Assembly (NCBI GenBank): GCA_965279205.1
Contig: OZ257144.1
Coordinates: 62,001 to 126,000 of the forward strand
From: UBA7672 sp965279205
GTDB lineage: Bacteria; Pseudomonadota; Alphaproteobacteria; Caulobacterales; Hyphomonadaceae
Direction of reading: 5' to 3'
Length of the DNA: 64,000 nt
Made by a program: the position numbers and the translations under genes. Each line of letters begins with the position of its first letter. Position 1 is the stretch's first letter. Below, one piece after another: positions 24,711 to 31,657 of the stretch. The notes below the pieces were generated by a model. It was not told the DNA's origin. It did not search any database and saw only the letters and a program-made list of their open reading frames with translations.

Positions 24711-25529
24711 ATGAAGTTCTGGAAGATGAATGGGGCCGGGAATTCGTTCGTCATCTTTGACGACCGCAAGGGCGTGCTCGGCCTCAAGCCGGAGCAGATC
24801 AAGGCCATCGCCAACCCGGAAACCGGCGCCGGCGCCGACCAGGTCATCGCCATGGAATCCACCCTGCGCGGCGACGTCTTCATGCGCATCTGGAACCGCG
24901 ACGGCTCCAGCGCCGAAGCGTGCGGCAACGCCACGCGCTGCGTCGCCTGGCTCGTCATGGAGGAGACCGGCAAGGAGAAGATCGTCGTCGAGACCGTCGC
25001 CGGCCGCCTCAAGGCCGACCGCATCGGCCCGCAACAGATCTCCGTCGACATGGGCTCGCCCCTGCTCAAGTGGGAGGAGATACCGCTCGCTGAACGGATG
25101 GACACGCGCGGCATCGATCTCAAGATCGGCCCGATCGATGCGCCCTACCTGCAGCTTCCCGGCGCGGTGAACATGGGCAACCCGCACATCGTCTTCTTCG
25201 TGCCCGATCTCGACGCCGTCGACGTGAAAGCCGTCGGCTCGCTCTGCGAGTGGCACCCCCTGTTTCCGCAGGGCGTCAATGTCGGCTTCCTCGAAGTGAT
25301 CTCGAAATCCGAAACGCGCCTGCGCACCTGGGAGCGCAATGTCGGCCTCACGCTCGCCTGCGGGTCCAACAACTGCGCCGCCATCGTCGCCGCCGCCCGC
25401 CGTAACCTCACGGATCGCAAGGCCCTCGTCCACAATGACGGCGGCGACATCACCATCGAGTGGAGCGAAGCCACCGACCACGTCATCATGACCGGCCCGA
25501 TCGAGCTGGAGTATGTGAACGAGGTTTGA
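24711..25529 (+). CDS. dapF: Diaminopimelate epimerase
   Basis: A 272-residue DapF. It begins MKFWKMNGAGNSFVIFDD, has GAGADQVI and carries the two catalytic cysteines: Cys71 in EACGNATRC and Cys217 in LACGSNNCA. It converts LL- to meso-diaminopimelate for lysine and peptidoglycan synthesis. The second motif usually reads ACGTG; here it reads ACGSN, an unusual substitution next to the catalytic cysteine. MNGAGNSF likewise differs from the common MNGLGNDF. The gene is otherwise full length. It converges with the accessory DUF2442 gene. Confidence 0.92.
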   Translation: MKFWKMNGAGNSFVIFDDRKGVLGLKPEQIKAIANPETGAGADQVIAMESTLRGDVFMRIWNRDGSSAEACGNATRCVAWLVMEETGKEKIVVETVAGRLKADRIGPQQISVDMGSPLLKWEEIPLAERMDTRGIDLKIGPIDAPYLQLPGAVNMGNPHIVFFVPDLDAVDVKAVGSLCEWHPLFPQGVNVGFLEVISKSETRLRTWERNVGLTLACGSNNCAAIVAAARRNLTDRKALVHNDGGDITIEWSEATDHVIMTGPIELEYVNEV

Positions 25530-26198
25530 CTACTTTTTCTTGATCGGCGACGAACGGCCAGACTTCGGGATTCTTTCCACGATCGTCGTTCGATCTCGTG
25601 ACCTTGCTTTTGCAACGGTAACAAATTGACCGCTCGCAGCATCTCGTCCGAAAACCGCTCGCTCTTTTGAGCTTCGACCACCTGCGGCACCCACGATCTT
25701 CTTTTCCATGCCGCGAATAAGAAAGTCTGTATTAATTTCCGTATCTTCGACGGCCGTTTTTGAGCGCCGATCCCTTTGTGCACGCCAGCCTCGAGTGGCC
25801 AATAGCACCGTCTTCGGAATCGCTTTCTCACCGCTGACGTAATACGCGATCATGCGACGAGACAAACCAAGCGCCGACGCAGCGCTATCCAGAGTGAGGT
25901 TGTATTTGCCCATCCAATCTCGAAAATCAGATGCTGGCATCACCTCACCAGACTGCTCATCCATCCATCGACGAAGTTGAGGAGCACCAAAATCTATGCC
26001 TTCCGGCCACTCGACCGACCAGCCATCATCACTAAGCTCGGCTTTGGCAAAATTCTTCGCAACTCGAATTGGCTTGAGCGCGGGATGCAATGCCAGAATC
26101 TCAGACAAATCCACTTGCCCGATGAAACCATCATCCCATTCCAATTCCAGTGACTGAGGGCCTGTAACAACCAGCGAAGTCAGTTTTCCGATAGTCAT
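25530..26198 (-). CDS. DUF2442 protein with HTH and conserved basic tail (antitoxin-like)
   Basis: A 222-residue protein in three parts. Residues 1-80 match DUF2442 (LELEWDDGFIGQVDLSEILA). Residues about 98-135 read as a helix-turn-helix (LTLDSAASALGLSRRMIAYY). The last 40 residues form a basic tail (FGRDAASGQFVTVAK, VERIPKSG). Its start overlaps the DUF4160 gene by four bases (ATGA). DUF4160-DUF2442 pairs are frequently adjacent and behave like toxin-antitoxin modules; the DNA-binding DUF2442 member would be antitoxin and autorepressor. Base composition is less GC-rich than dapF next door, suggesting transfer. Confidence 0.78.
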   Translation of the reverse strand: MTIGKLTSLVVTGPQSLELEWDDGFIGQVDLSEILALHPALKPIRVAKNFAKAELSDDGWSVEWPEGIDFGAPQLRRWMDEQSGEVMPASDFRDWMGKYNLTLDSAASALGLSRRMIAYYVSGEKAIPKTVLLATRGWRAQRDRRSKTAVEDTEINTDFLIRGMEKKIVGAAGGRSSKERAVFGRDAASGQFVTVAKARSRDRTTIVERIPKSGRSSPIKKK

Positions 26199-26434
26199 TT
26201 GTGTTCTCCTTCTCCGCTAAGTTCGACCCACTTCGTGCGCAGCTTCCTCTTATTGCTCTCCGCCCATTCCAAAGCTTCCCGCAAGTCGATACGGCCGCTC
26301 GATGCGAACACCTCCAGCGTTTCGATCTCAACCAGCGCCTGACCATCCGGCCCACGAACATGGAAGTGTGGTGGGGGATGGTCCAAGAAATACATCGCGA
26401 TCTTTATTGATCCGAATTTCTGAATAACAGGCAT
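26195..26434 (-). CDS. DUF4160 protein (putative toxin partner)
   Basis: A 79-residue protein starting MPVIQKFGSIKIAMYFLDHP, with the family hallmark PPHFHVRGPDGQALVEIETL and a C-terminal helix (REALEWAESNKRKLRTKWVE). This is the full DUF4160 domain. The ATG at 26434 is chosen because a -10-like TATATG ends six bases upstream, implying a leaderless mRNA; the frame runs 35 codons further upstream without a promoter-compatible start. It overlaps the DUF2442 gene. Biochemical activity is unknown. Confidence 0.8.
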   Translation of the reverse strand: MPVIQKFGSIKIAMYFLDHPPPHFHVRGPDGQALVEIETLEVFASSGRIDLREALEWAESNKRKLRTKWVELSGEGEHK

Positions 26435-26439
26435 GACTC

Positions 26440-26468
26440 CATATAGTGCAACTGTTGCACTACAACAA
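26440..26468 (-). promoter_or_regulatory. Promoter with perfect 17-bp operator for the DUF4160/DUF2442 pair
   Basis: Read on the minus strand, TTGTTG (26468-26463), a 17-base spacer and TATATG (26445-26440) form a good promoter. The spacer is almost filled by a perfect palindrome, AGTGCAAC-T-GTTGCACT (26445-26461 on the plus strand). Transcription would start about at the DUF4160 ATG, so the message is probably leaderless. Such an operator in the spacer is the expected target of the helix-turn-helix in the downstream DUF2442 protein. Confidence 0.75.
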
Positions 26469-26542
26469 GCGCTGATGTGGAATGAGGGACCGGCGAGAGC
26501 GTTGCCGCTCTCGCCAGGTTGGAGACTTAAGTTCGGCAACCA

Positions 26543-26686
26543 CTACTTGCGTTTCGTGTCACCGTGGCCCGACTTCGGCATACGTTCGACGGTCGTCGTT
26601 GACGGTCGGCTCTTCGCTTCCTTCACGGGGATGAACTCCCCTGTCTTGGAATCGCGCCCAATCGGGAACGTCTTACCGTTGCTCAT
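26543..26686 (-). CDS. 47-residue basic protein homologous to the DUF2442 tail
   Basis: A short ORF of 47 codons starting MSNGKTFPIGRDSKTGEFIP and ending KSGHGDTKRK. AGGAG lies eight bases before the ATG, an excellent ribosome site. Its central part aligns with the C-terminal tail of the nearby DUF2442 protein: GRD, then SG or TG, then VERxPKSG, with 14 identical residues in the best 23-residue block. It is encoded 108 bases upstream of the DUF4160 promoter and 11 bases downstream of a possible 41-codon ORF. Function is unknown; it could compete with or modulate the antitoxin tail. Confidence 0.65.
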   Translation of the reverse strand: MSNGKTFPIGRDSKTGEFIPVKEAKSRPSTTTVERMPKSGHGDTKRK

Positions 26687-26697
26687 GCGAGTTTCTC

Positions 26698-26823
26698 CTA
26701 TGGAGAGCCCGCCCAGCCGCGCCGATTCCTCAGCGCCCAGTCACAATACAGCGATTCCACGTTCGTCAAATGTTCCGCGCACGTAACTGCGAAAATTTCG
26801 TCTGTGTAAGCAGCGACACGCAC
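26698..26823 (-). CDS. Possible 41-residue ORF after the ACT-domain gene
   Basis: A GTG-initiated frame begins five bases after the stop of the ACT-domain gene and ends 11 bases before the 47-residue ORF. It reads with balanced, protein-like composition (YTDEIFAVTCAEHLTNVESL, then YCDWALRNRRGWAGSP). The ribosome site is G-rich but poorly spaced, so translation would rely on coupling to the gene upstream. I do not recognise a family. Treat as tentative. Confidence 0.3.
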   Translation of the reverse strand: MRVAAYTDEIFAVTCAEHLTNVESLYCDWALRNRRGWAGSP

Positions 26824-26828
26824 ACCCC

Positions 26829-27347
26829 CTACCCCACCTTTCCCACCGCCACATCCACCATGATCTCGCCCGAGATCGCCTCCAGCGCGGCCTGCACCTT
26901 GGCCGCCGCCACGCCCGCGGGCAGCCTCAGATGCGCGGCCATGTGGAAGAGCGGCGCGCCGGAGTGGGCTTCCATGCTCAGCCAGGTCTCGAACGTCTCG
27001 ATGTTGGCGCCGAGATCGCTCACCGCCTTCGTCACCTGGTTGACGATGCCGGGTCGGTCCTGTCCGACGAGGTTGAACTCCAGCGTCTCGCCCACGGCCG
27101 TCGCGCCTGTCCCCGCCGGCGCGATGCGCACCTCGAGCCCCTGCGCGTCGACGGCGGCCACGGCGGCGCGCAACGCCTCGACCTTGTCCCCCGCCAGCTC
27201 GACCAGCACCGAGCCGACATAGAGCCCGCCAAGGCGCGAGAGATGGCTTTCGAGCCAGTTGCCGCCCGCCGACAGCACGGCGGCAGCCAGCGCCTTCGTC
27301 AGGCCGGGCCGGTCGCTGCCGGCAACGTTCAGGACGAGCAACGCCAT
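26829..27347 (-). CDS. Double-ACT-domain protein (GcvR-like)
   Basis: A 172-residue protein of two ACT domains in tandem. The first begins LLVLNVAGSDRPGLTKALAA and the second LEFNLVGQDRPGIVNQVTKA. The repeated DRPG turn is the typical amino-acid-binding ACT signature, and the arrangement matches glycine-cleavage repressor GcvR-type regulators. It has no catalytic domain. GGGG about 7-8 bases upstream favours the ATG at 27347; the frame extends beyond it only as a shadow. It probably senses an amino acid, and its partner is unknown. Confidence 0.82.
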   Translation of the reverse strand: MALLVLNVAGSDRPGLTKALAAAVLSAGGNWLESHLSRLGGLYVGSVLVELAGDKVEALRAAVAAVDAQGLEVRIAPAGTGATAVGETLEFNLVGQDRPGIVNQVTKAVSDLGANIETFETWLSMEAHSGAPLFHMAAHLRLPAGVAAAKVQAALEAISGEIMVDVAVGKVG

Positions 27348-27426
27348 TGGTGACCCCATCGAACAGTTGAGGCGTCTTGTTAGGCCAAGGCGCAACGCCG
27401 CGCCATGGCCAGCACTCTGCCGCATT

Positions 27427-27532
27427 CCCCGCGAAAGCGGGGACCCAGGGCTGACGCCAAGACTTGTCCCGCTTTGCAGCTTCAAGCCCGAACAAGGTTC
27501 GAGACGATCACTGGACCCCCGCTTTCGCGGGG
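27427..27532. repeat. Paired REP-like palindromic repeats
   Basis: Two copies of a short hairpin, ccccgcgaaagcgggg (27427-27442) and ccccgctttcgcgggg (27517-27532), lie in opposite orientation about 75 bases apart. They are flanked by GACCCAGGG and CTGGACC on the facing sides. This is the arrangement of the dispersed palindromic element common in alphaproteobacterial intergenic DNA. It sits between the ACT-domain and GFA genes. Confidence 0.75.
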
Positions 27533-27555
27533 ACACGGATGGAAGGAGTCGAACC

Positions 27556-27966
27556 CTATCTCGGTGGCGGCAGCTTCTCGAATTTGGGCACGCCCTGCGG
27601 CACGAGGTGGAAGGCCTGCTCCTCCTCCGTGTAGATCGCGATCGACGGGCCGCCATACTGCGCGGGCTCGTCCAGCGTGCCGATCTTGAGGATCACCGCC
27701 GGCAAGCCGGGACGGCTCGTCGTGAGGTGCGTCCCGCATGTCCCGCAGAAGGAGCGCGTGACGGCGTCCGCCTTGTCGGGCCGCGTGTAGGTTTTCGGCT
27801 CGCCCTTCGTCCAGCGAAAGCCGGGCAGCGGCATCAGCATGAAATAGTTCGGCGCGCCGCCCGTGATGTGCTGGCACGCACGGCAATGGCACTGCGCCTT
27901 GAGGATGGGATCGCCATCCGCCTCATAGCGAACCGCGCCGCAATAGCATCCGCCCTCTAGCTTCAT
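27556..27966 (-). CDS. GFA family (glutathione-dependent formaldehyde-activating-like) zinc protein
   Basis: A 136-residue protein of the Gfa/CENP-V fold. Zinc-ligand cysteines occur in the expected places: CYCGAVRY near the N-terminus, CHCRACQ (about residues 27-33) and FCGTCGTHL (about 93-101). The other conserved text, RSFCGTCGTHL and KIGTLDEP, is typical. Members bind two zinc ions; few have proven formaldehyde activity, so the substrate is open. It stands alone, flanked by palindromic repeats. Confidence 0.88.
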   Translation of the reverse strand: MKLEGGCYCGAVRYEADGDPILKAQCHCRACQHITGGAPNYFMLMPLPGFRWTKGEPKTYTRPDKADAVTRSFCGTCGTHLTTSRPGLPAVILKIGTLDEPAQYGGPSIAIYTEEEQAFHLVPQGVPKFEKLPPPR

Positions 27967-28068
27967 GGGTCCGCCCTTCTGCTGATGGGCAAGACTAGCA
28001 AGCCGGAGGCGGCGCGACGAGTGAGCCCTGCTTCGCGATTCGAGGAGCGCGCCTTCAGGCCTTGCGGA

Positions 28069-28362
28069 TCAGCTGTGGCAGTTCTCGTAGGGGCCGCCAG
28101 CGGCGCCGTTGAGCAAGGCCTCCTTGCCATGCTCCCAGTATTCGACGTGGCCATCGAAATAGCGCACGCCCGACGCAGCGATCACGCCCGGCAGGCGATA
28201 GACCTTGCCGCCTGCCTTCACCTCGGCATTGCCGCCTTCGGTGTTGCGCGCGCTGAACGAGACGCCGTCGCACTGCCAGACAAAGCTTGGGCCCGTCGGC
28301 GCATCGGTCGGCGCGCATGCGCCCAGTGCGAGACACGCCGTGGCGATGACAAATCTGACCAT
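28069..28362 (-). CDS. MliC-like lipoprotein (C-type lysozyme inhibitor family)
   Basis: A 97-residue predicted lipoprotein: signal MVRFVIATACLALGAC with lipobox LGAC, then FVWQCDGVSFSARNTEGGNA and a C-terminal cysteine (ENCHS). The early WxCxxG and the final Cys could form the disulfide typical of MliC, and the LPGVIAASGVRYFDG core fits the eight-stranded barrel. It would protect the cell wall against lysozyme. The frame is open far upstream but the ATG at 28362 gives the signal peptide. The ribosome site is weak. Confidence 0.65.
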   Translation of the reverse strand: MVRFVIATACLALGACAPTDAPTGPSFVWQCDGVSFSARNTEGGNAEVKAGGKVYRLPGVIAASGVRYFDGHVEYWEHGKEALLNGAAGGPYENCHS

Positions 28363-28439
28363 GGCGGGAATTCTAGGCTGCGGGCGGCAAGCGCGCGACA
28401 GATTCCTGCAGCACACTTGCAGCAAGACACGCCTCGGTC

Positions 28440-28541
28440 TGTCATCCCGGAAGCGCGCAGCGCTGTCCGGGATCCATTTCTCATGCGGGACAATCTGCTG
28501 GATGGTTCCCGGCCTTCCGCTTCGCTTCAGCCGGGATGACA
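28440..28541. repeat. Dispersed palindromic element, copy 1
   Basis: A 102-base element bounded by the inverted ends tgtcatcccgg and ccgggatgaca. It has internal GCGCAGCGCTGTCCGGGA text, TGGTTCCCGGCCTTCCGC and a short hairpin. A second copy with the same ends and similar internal words lies at 29914-30024. It is non-coding and lies between the MliC-like and channel genes. Confidence 0.8.
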
Positions 28542-28643
28542 GCGGACCCGGAAATTCCACACCGCGCCAAACACAGCACAGAGCGCTTGCCATCGCCGCC
28601 AACGCGAACCACTAAAGGGCCGGGATCAGACGTGGAGTTCGTG

Positions 28644-29732
28644 ATGCGCGCCGTGATGCGTTTCCTGGCTTTTGTGACGGTGGCCGTCGGCCTTCTCCAG
28701 CCGTTGGCGAGCGCGCAGCCGCCAGCAACGACGCCGGCGCCCGTTGAACAGCCCCTTCCCGCCCAGGTCGCAGCCCCGACGCCAACTTCCGTTCCCGAGC
28801 CGGCCGTTCCCGGCAAGCCGTCGGAAGTGAAGATCGGGCTCTACATCAACGACATCCAGTCGATCGACCTGCACGACTATTCCTTCGTCGGCGACGTCTA
28901 TGTCTGGTTCCGCTCGAGCGATCCGGCGATCGATCCCGGCAAGACGTTCGAGTGGATGAACATGGTCGCGCCTGACGATCACGTTCAGACCGCGATCTAC
29001 GAAACGCCCCAGCCGCAGCCGGATGGCTCGTTCTACCAGGTCTTCCGTCACCAGGGCCCGTTCGCGGCCAAGTTCTCGGTCAAGACCTATCCGTTCGACG
29101 CCCACCAGCTCACCATCGAGATCGAGGACCAGGAGTTTGATGCCGGCCGCCTCGTCTATTCGGTCGACCAGGTGGCGATGAACCCGGAGATCGAGCTGCC
29201 GGGCTTCATCATCGGCGAGCCCCAGCTCACCGTGGTCAATCGCCCCTACCCGACCGCGTTCGGTGATCTTTCCGCGCCGGATCCCGCGCCCTATTCGCGC
29301 GCCATCGTCTCGATCCCGATCTCGCGGCCGATGCTGTCGGGCATCACCAAATCGCTGCTGCCGGTGTTCATCGTCGTGCTGGTCGCCGCCGCGGCGCTGC
29401 TGCTCAGCCCCGAACACATCGAGGCCCGTGTCGGCCTGTCGATCACGGCGCTGCTGACGCTGGTCGCCCTGCAGTTCAGCGCGCAGGCCGGCCTGCCGGA
29501 TGTCGGCTACCTCTTGATGCTCGATCAGGTCTATCTCGCCAGTTACGGCTTCGTGCTGCTGGTTGTCGGCTTGCTGGTGATGACGACGGCGAAGGAAGCA
29601 GAAAACCCGCTGCCCGGTGTCCACACCATCGCGCGGGGCGGATGGGGAACGGCGTTGCTCTCCGTGCTGCTCTACGCGGCCGTGATCAGCGTGGTCCTCT
29701 GGTACAACCTCTCCAACCCGGCGATCACCTAG
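28644..29732 (+). CDS. Pentameric ligand-gated ion channel homologue (Cys-loop superfamily)
   Basis: A 362-residue protein. The signal peptide ends LQPLASA (about residue 24), followed by a Pro/Thr-rich linker. The extracellular beta domain (about 62-220) includes IGLYINDIQSIDLHDYSFVG and the TYPFDAHQLTIEIED segment equivalent to the Cys-loop FPFDxQxL motif; no loop cysteines are present, as usual in bacteria. Four helices follow at about 231-254, 260-282, 290-314 and 334-354. This is the GLIC/ELIC layout, so it probably conducts ions on binding a small ligand or protons. GGAG six bases before ATG 28644 sets the start. Ligand and ion selectivity are unknown. Confidence 0.8.
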   Translation: MRAVMRFLAFVTVAVGLLQPLASAQPPATTPAPVEQPLPAQVAAPTPTSVPEPAVPGKPSEVKIGLYINDIQSIDLHDYSFVGDVYVWFRSSDPAIDPGKTFEWMNMVAPDDHVQTAIYETPQPQPDGSFYQVFRHQGPFAAKFSVKTYPFDAHQLTIEIEDQEFDAGRLVYSVDQVAMNPEIELPGFIIGEPQLTVVNRPYPTAFGDLSAPDPAPYSRAIVSIPISRPMLSGITKSLLPVFIVVLVAAAALLLSPEHIEARVGLSITALLTLVALQFSAQAGLPDVGYLLMLDQVYLASYGFVLLVVGLLVMTTAKEAENPLPGVHTIARGGWGTALLSVLLYAAVISVVLWYNLSNPAIT

Positions 29733-29858
29733 GCTCTCTCTCCTGCTCCAAGGTCCAGGCACCTGCGTATCGCGTGCAGCGCATGAGCATGGCGACAAGG
29801 CGCAATTCATATCCGTATGGATATGATAAATCCGAATGCTCTCTCAAATCTGCACCCT

Positions 29859-30084
29859 AGAGCGGGATCGTTTTGGGTGGAAGCGTTCGGTGATGCCGAG
29901 ACGCATCATTGGTTGTCATCCCGGAAGTGCGCCAGCGCTGTCCGGGAACCATTGCTCAACGTTCGGACAAGCATATGAATGGTTCCCGGCCCTCCGCGAC
30001 TGCGTCGCTGCGGCCGGGATGACAGGTTGAGGGTCTGTCCGCATCAGCGGCCACAGACGCTTCCATCTAAAATGATCCCGCTCT
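29859..30084. repeat. Nested palindromic element: 28-base inverted repeats enclosing element copy 2
   Basis: Outer arms of 28 bases, 29859-29886 and 30057-30084, match as inverted repeats at 25 of 28 positions (AGAGCGGGATC, then a TTTT core, then TGGAAGCGT). Between them lies 29914-30024, bounded by tgtcatcccgg and ccgggatgaca, the second copy of the element at 28440-28541. No transposase is present. It looks like one non-autonomous repeat inserted inside another. Confidence 0.8.
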
Positions 30085-30120
30085 GGTCCCATTGGATTTG
30101 GCCCTTCCTACGCATCCCGC

Positions 30121-30149
30121 TTGACTAACATATAGCTGTATGGCTATAC
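30121..30149 (+). promoter_or_regulatory. Promoter with ArsR-type operator
   Basis: A good -35 box TTGACT (30121-30126) is followed about 17-18 bases later by CTATAC/TATACG. The spacer holds a perfect 6-bp inverted repeat, TATAGC-N6-GCTATA (30131-30148). It lies about 26 bases before the ATG of the ArsR-family gene, so autoregulation is likely. Confidence 0.65.
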
Positions 30150-30174
30150 GTTGTGGACAGCCAGCGGGTATCGA

Positions 30175-30498
30175 ATGCAGAACGCCCAGGACGTGCTCTT
30201 CAAGACCCTCGCCGATCCAACGCGCCGCGCGCTCTTCGAGCGGCTGTGCCGCGAAGGCGAGATAACGGTCAGCGCCCTGACGGCTCGGGCCGGCGTCTCG
30301 CAGCCGGTTGTCTCTAAGCATCTCGGCGTCCTCAAGCAGGCCGGGCTGGTGCGCGACCGCCCCGATGGCCGCCAGACGCACTACAGCGCGCAGCTCGGCG
30401 CGCTCGCTCCACTGATCGACTGGACAAGCCAGATGGCCGGGTTCTGGGAAAACCGGCTCGACCGCCTCGAAGACCTGCTCAAAAGGATGGACCAATGA
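30175..30498 (+). CDS. ArsR/SmtB family transcriptional regulator
   Basis: A 107-residue winged-helix regulator: VLFKTLADPTRRALFERLCR, recognition helix VSALTARAGVSQPVVSKHLG (about residues 33-52), then GLVRDRPDGRQTHYSAQ for the wing. No metal-binding cysteines are present, so it is of the non-metal type commonly paired with AHSA1/SRPBCC genes. The ATG at 30175 is preferred to a TTG eight codons upstream. Its stop overlaps the SRPBCC gene start (ATGA). It probably represses its own operon through the palindrome at 30131-30148. Confidence 0.88.
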   Translation: MQNAQDVLFKTLADPTRRALFERLCREGEITVSALTARAGVSQPVVSKHLGVLKQAGLVRDRPDGRQTHYSAQLGALAPLIDWTSQMAGFWENRLDRLEDLLKRMDQ

Positions 30499-30926
30499 CC
30501 AACGCTGCGACCGGGACACGCTCCGTCGTTGTCGAACGCGAGATCGCTCATGCGCCGGAAAAGCTCTGGCGCGCGCTTACGCAACCGCACCTGATCGAGG
30601 AGTGGCTGATGAAGAACGACTTCAAACCTGATGTGGGTCACCGTTTCAGTCTTCGCGGCGACTGGGGAGGCGTGCTGGACTGCGAAGTGCTCGCTGTCGA
30701 GCCGAACAGGACGCTGTCTTATACCTGGGACTTCAAGCACGATGACCCGGCCTACGGCCTCAAGAGCGTGGTGACGTTCACGCTGACGCCGACGAGCACA
30801 GGCACTCACCTGCGCATGGAGCAGTCGGGCTTCCGGCCGGACCAGAAGCAGGCTTTCGGCGGCGCTCATGCCGGCTGGAAGCAGTTCTTCGACAAGCTGG
30901 ACCAGATCCTGGCCCGGGAAGGCTGA
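30495..30926 (+). CDS. SRPBCC / AHSA1-domain protein
   Basis: A 143-residue START-like protein. It begins with a strand and then IAHAPEKLWRALTQPHLIEE, has FSLRGDWGGVLDCEVLAVEP, and ends in a long C-terminal helix (AHAGWKQFFDKLDQILAREG). This is the AHSA1-like ligand-binding cup found beside ArsR regulators. Start and ArsR stop overlap, indicating translational coupling. Function is unknown; the ArsR-AHSA1 pairing suggests a stress or xenobiotic response. Confidence 0.88.
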   Translation: MTNAATGTRSVVVEREIAHAPEKLWRALTQPHLIEEWLMKNDFKPDVGHRFSLRGDWGGVLDCEVLAVEPNRTLSYTWDFKHDDPAYGLKSVVTFTLTPTSTGTHLRMEQSGFRPDQKQAFGGAHAGWKQFFDKLDQILAREG

Positions 30927-30961
30927 CGACTGCTGGCTGAATTCAACTCGAGGAGGTCAAA

Positions 30962-31177
30962 TTGAATATCTTCATCCGGCAATTCCATCGCTGGACGTCC
31001 GCGGCCTTCGTGCTGGCGGTCGTCGCCACAACGATCGCTCTGGCGCAACCGCAACCGATCGTGTGGATGTCCTACGTGCCCCTGCTTCCGCTCGCCCTGC
31101 TCGCGCTGACGGGCATCTACATGTTCATACTGCCGTATGTCGCCAAGGGGCGCAAAGGCCGAAGCGAACAGGCATAA
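30962..31177 (+). CDS. Small two-helix membrane protein
   Basis: A 71-residue protein with two hydrophobic segments (about residues 13-28, AAFVLAVVATTIALAQ, and 36-59, MSYVPLLPLALLALTGIYMF) and a basic tail KGRKGRSEQA. The start codon is TTG, supported by a strong AGGAGG at 30951-30956. It lies 35 bases after the SRPBCC gene and just before a DUF1801 gene, so it belongs to the ArsR operon. I do not recognise a family with certainty. Confidence 0.7.
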   Translation: MNIFIRQFHRWTSAAFVLAVVATTIALAQPQPIVWMSYVPLLPLALLALTGIYMFILPYVAKGRKGRSEQA

Positions 31178-31180
31178 TCC

Positions 31181-31657
31181 ATGGCGACCAGGCCCTCGAA
31201 GCCGCCGGCAAAGCCACGCAAGCCAGCGGCCAAACCGTCCGCGGCCAAGGCCGCGAAGCCGAAACTCCTGTCGGGCGGCAATCCGCAGATACCGAAGGGC
31301 CATGGCGATGCGCCTGTGCAGGCCTACATCGCCGCGACGCCGGGCTGGAAGCAGGACATCGGGCGCCGCATCGACGCGATCGTCACGCGCGCCATCCCCG
31401 GCGTCAGCAAGGCCGTGAAATGGAACTCGCCATTCTATGGCCTCGAGCAAGGGATCTGGTTCCTCAGTTTCCACTGCATGACGAAATACGTGAAGGTGGC
31501 TTTCTTCCGCGGCGCATCGCTGCGCCCTCTCCCACCTGGCGCCTCGAAGCAGAAGGACGTGCGCTATCTCGACATCCACGAGGACAAGGGCTTCGATGAA
31601 GCGCAGTTCGCCAGCTGGGTGAAGCAGGCGAGCAAGCTGCCGGGCGAGAAGATGTGA
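31181..31657 (+). CDS. DUF1801 domain protein with Lys-rich N-terminus
   Basis: A 158-residue protein. The first 35 residues are Lys/Pro/Ala-rich (PPAKPRKPAAKPSAAKAAKP). The DUF1801 domain (about 50-155) has IDAIVTRAIPGVSKAVKWNS, PFYGLEQGIWFLSFHCMTKY, VKVAFFRGASL and VRYLDIHEDKGFDEAQF. Function is unknown; such proteins are frequent beside SRPBCC genes. It starts four bases after the membrane-protein stop and its end overlaps the next DUF1801 gene. The basic tail may bind nucleic acid or the membrane. Confidence 0.85.
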   Translation: MATRPSKPPAKPRKPAAKPSAAKAAKPKLLSGGNPQIPKGHGDAPVQAYIAATPGWKQDIGRRIDAIVTRAIPGVSKAVKWNSPFYGLEQGIWFLSFHCMTKYVKVAFFRGASLRPLPPGASKQKDVRYLDIHEDKGFDEAQFASWVKQASKLPGEKM

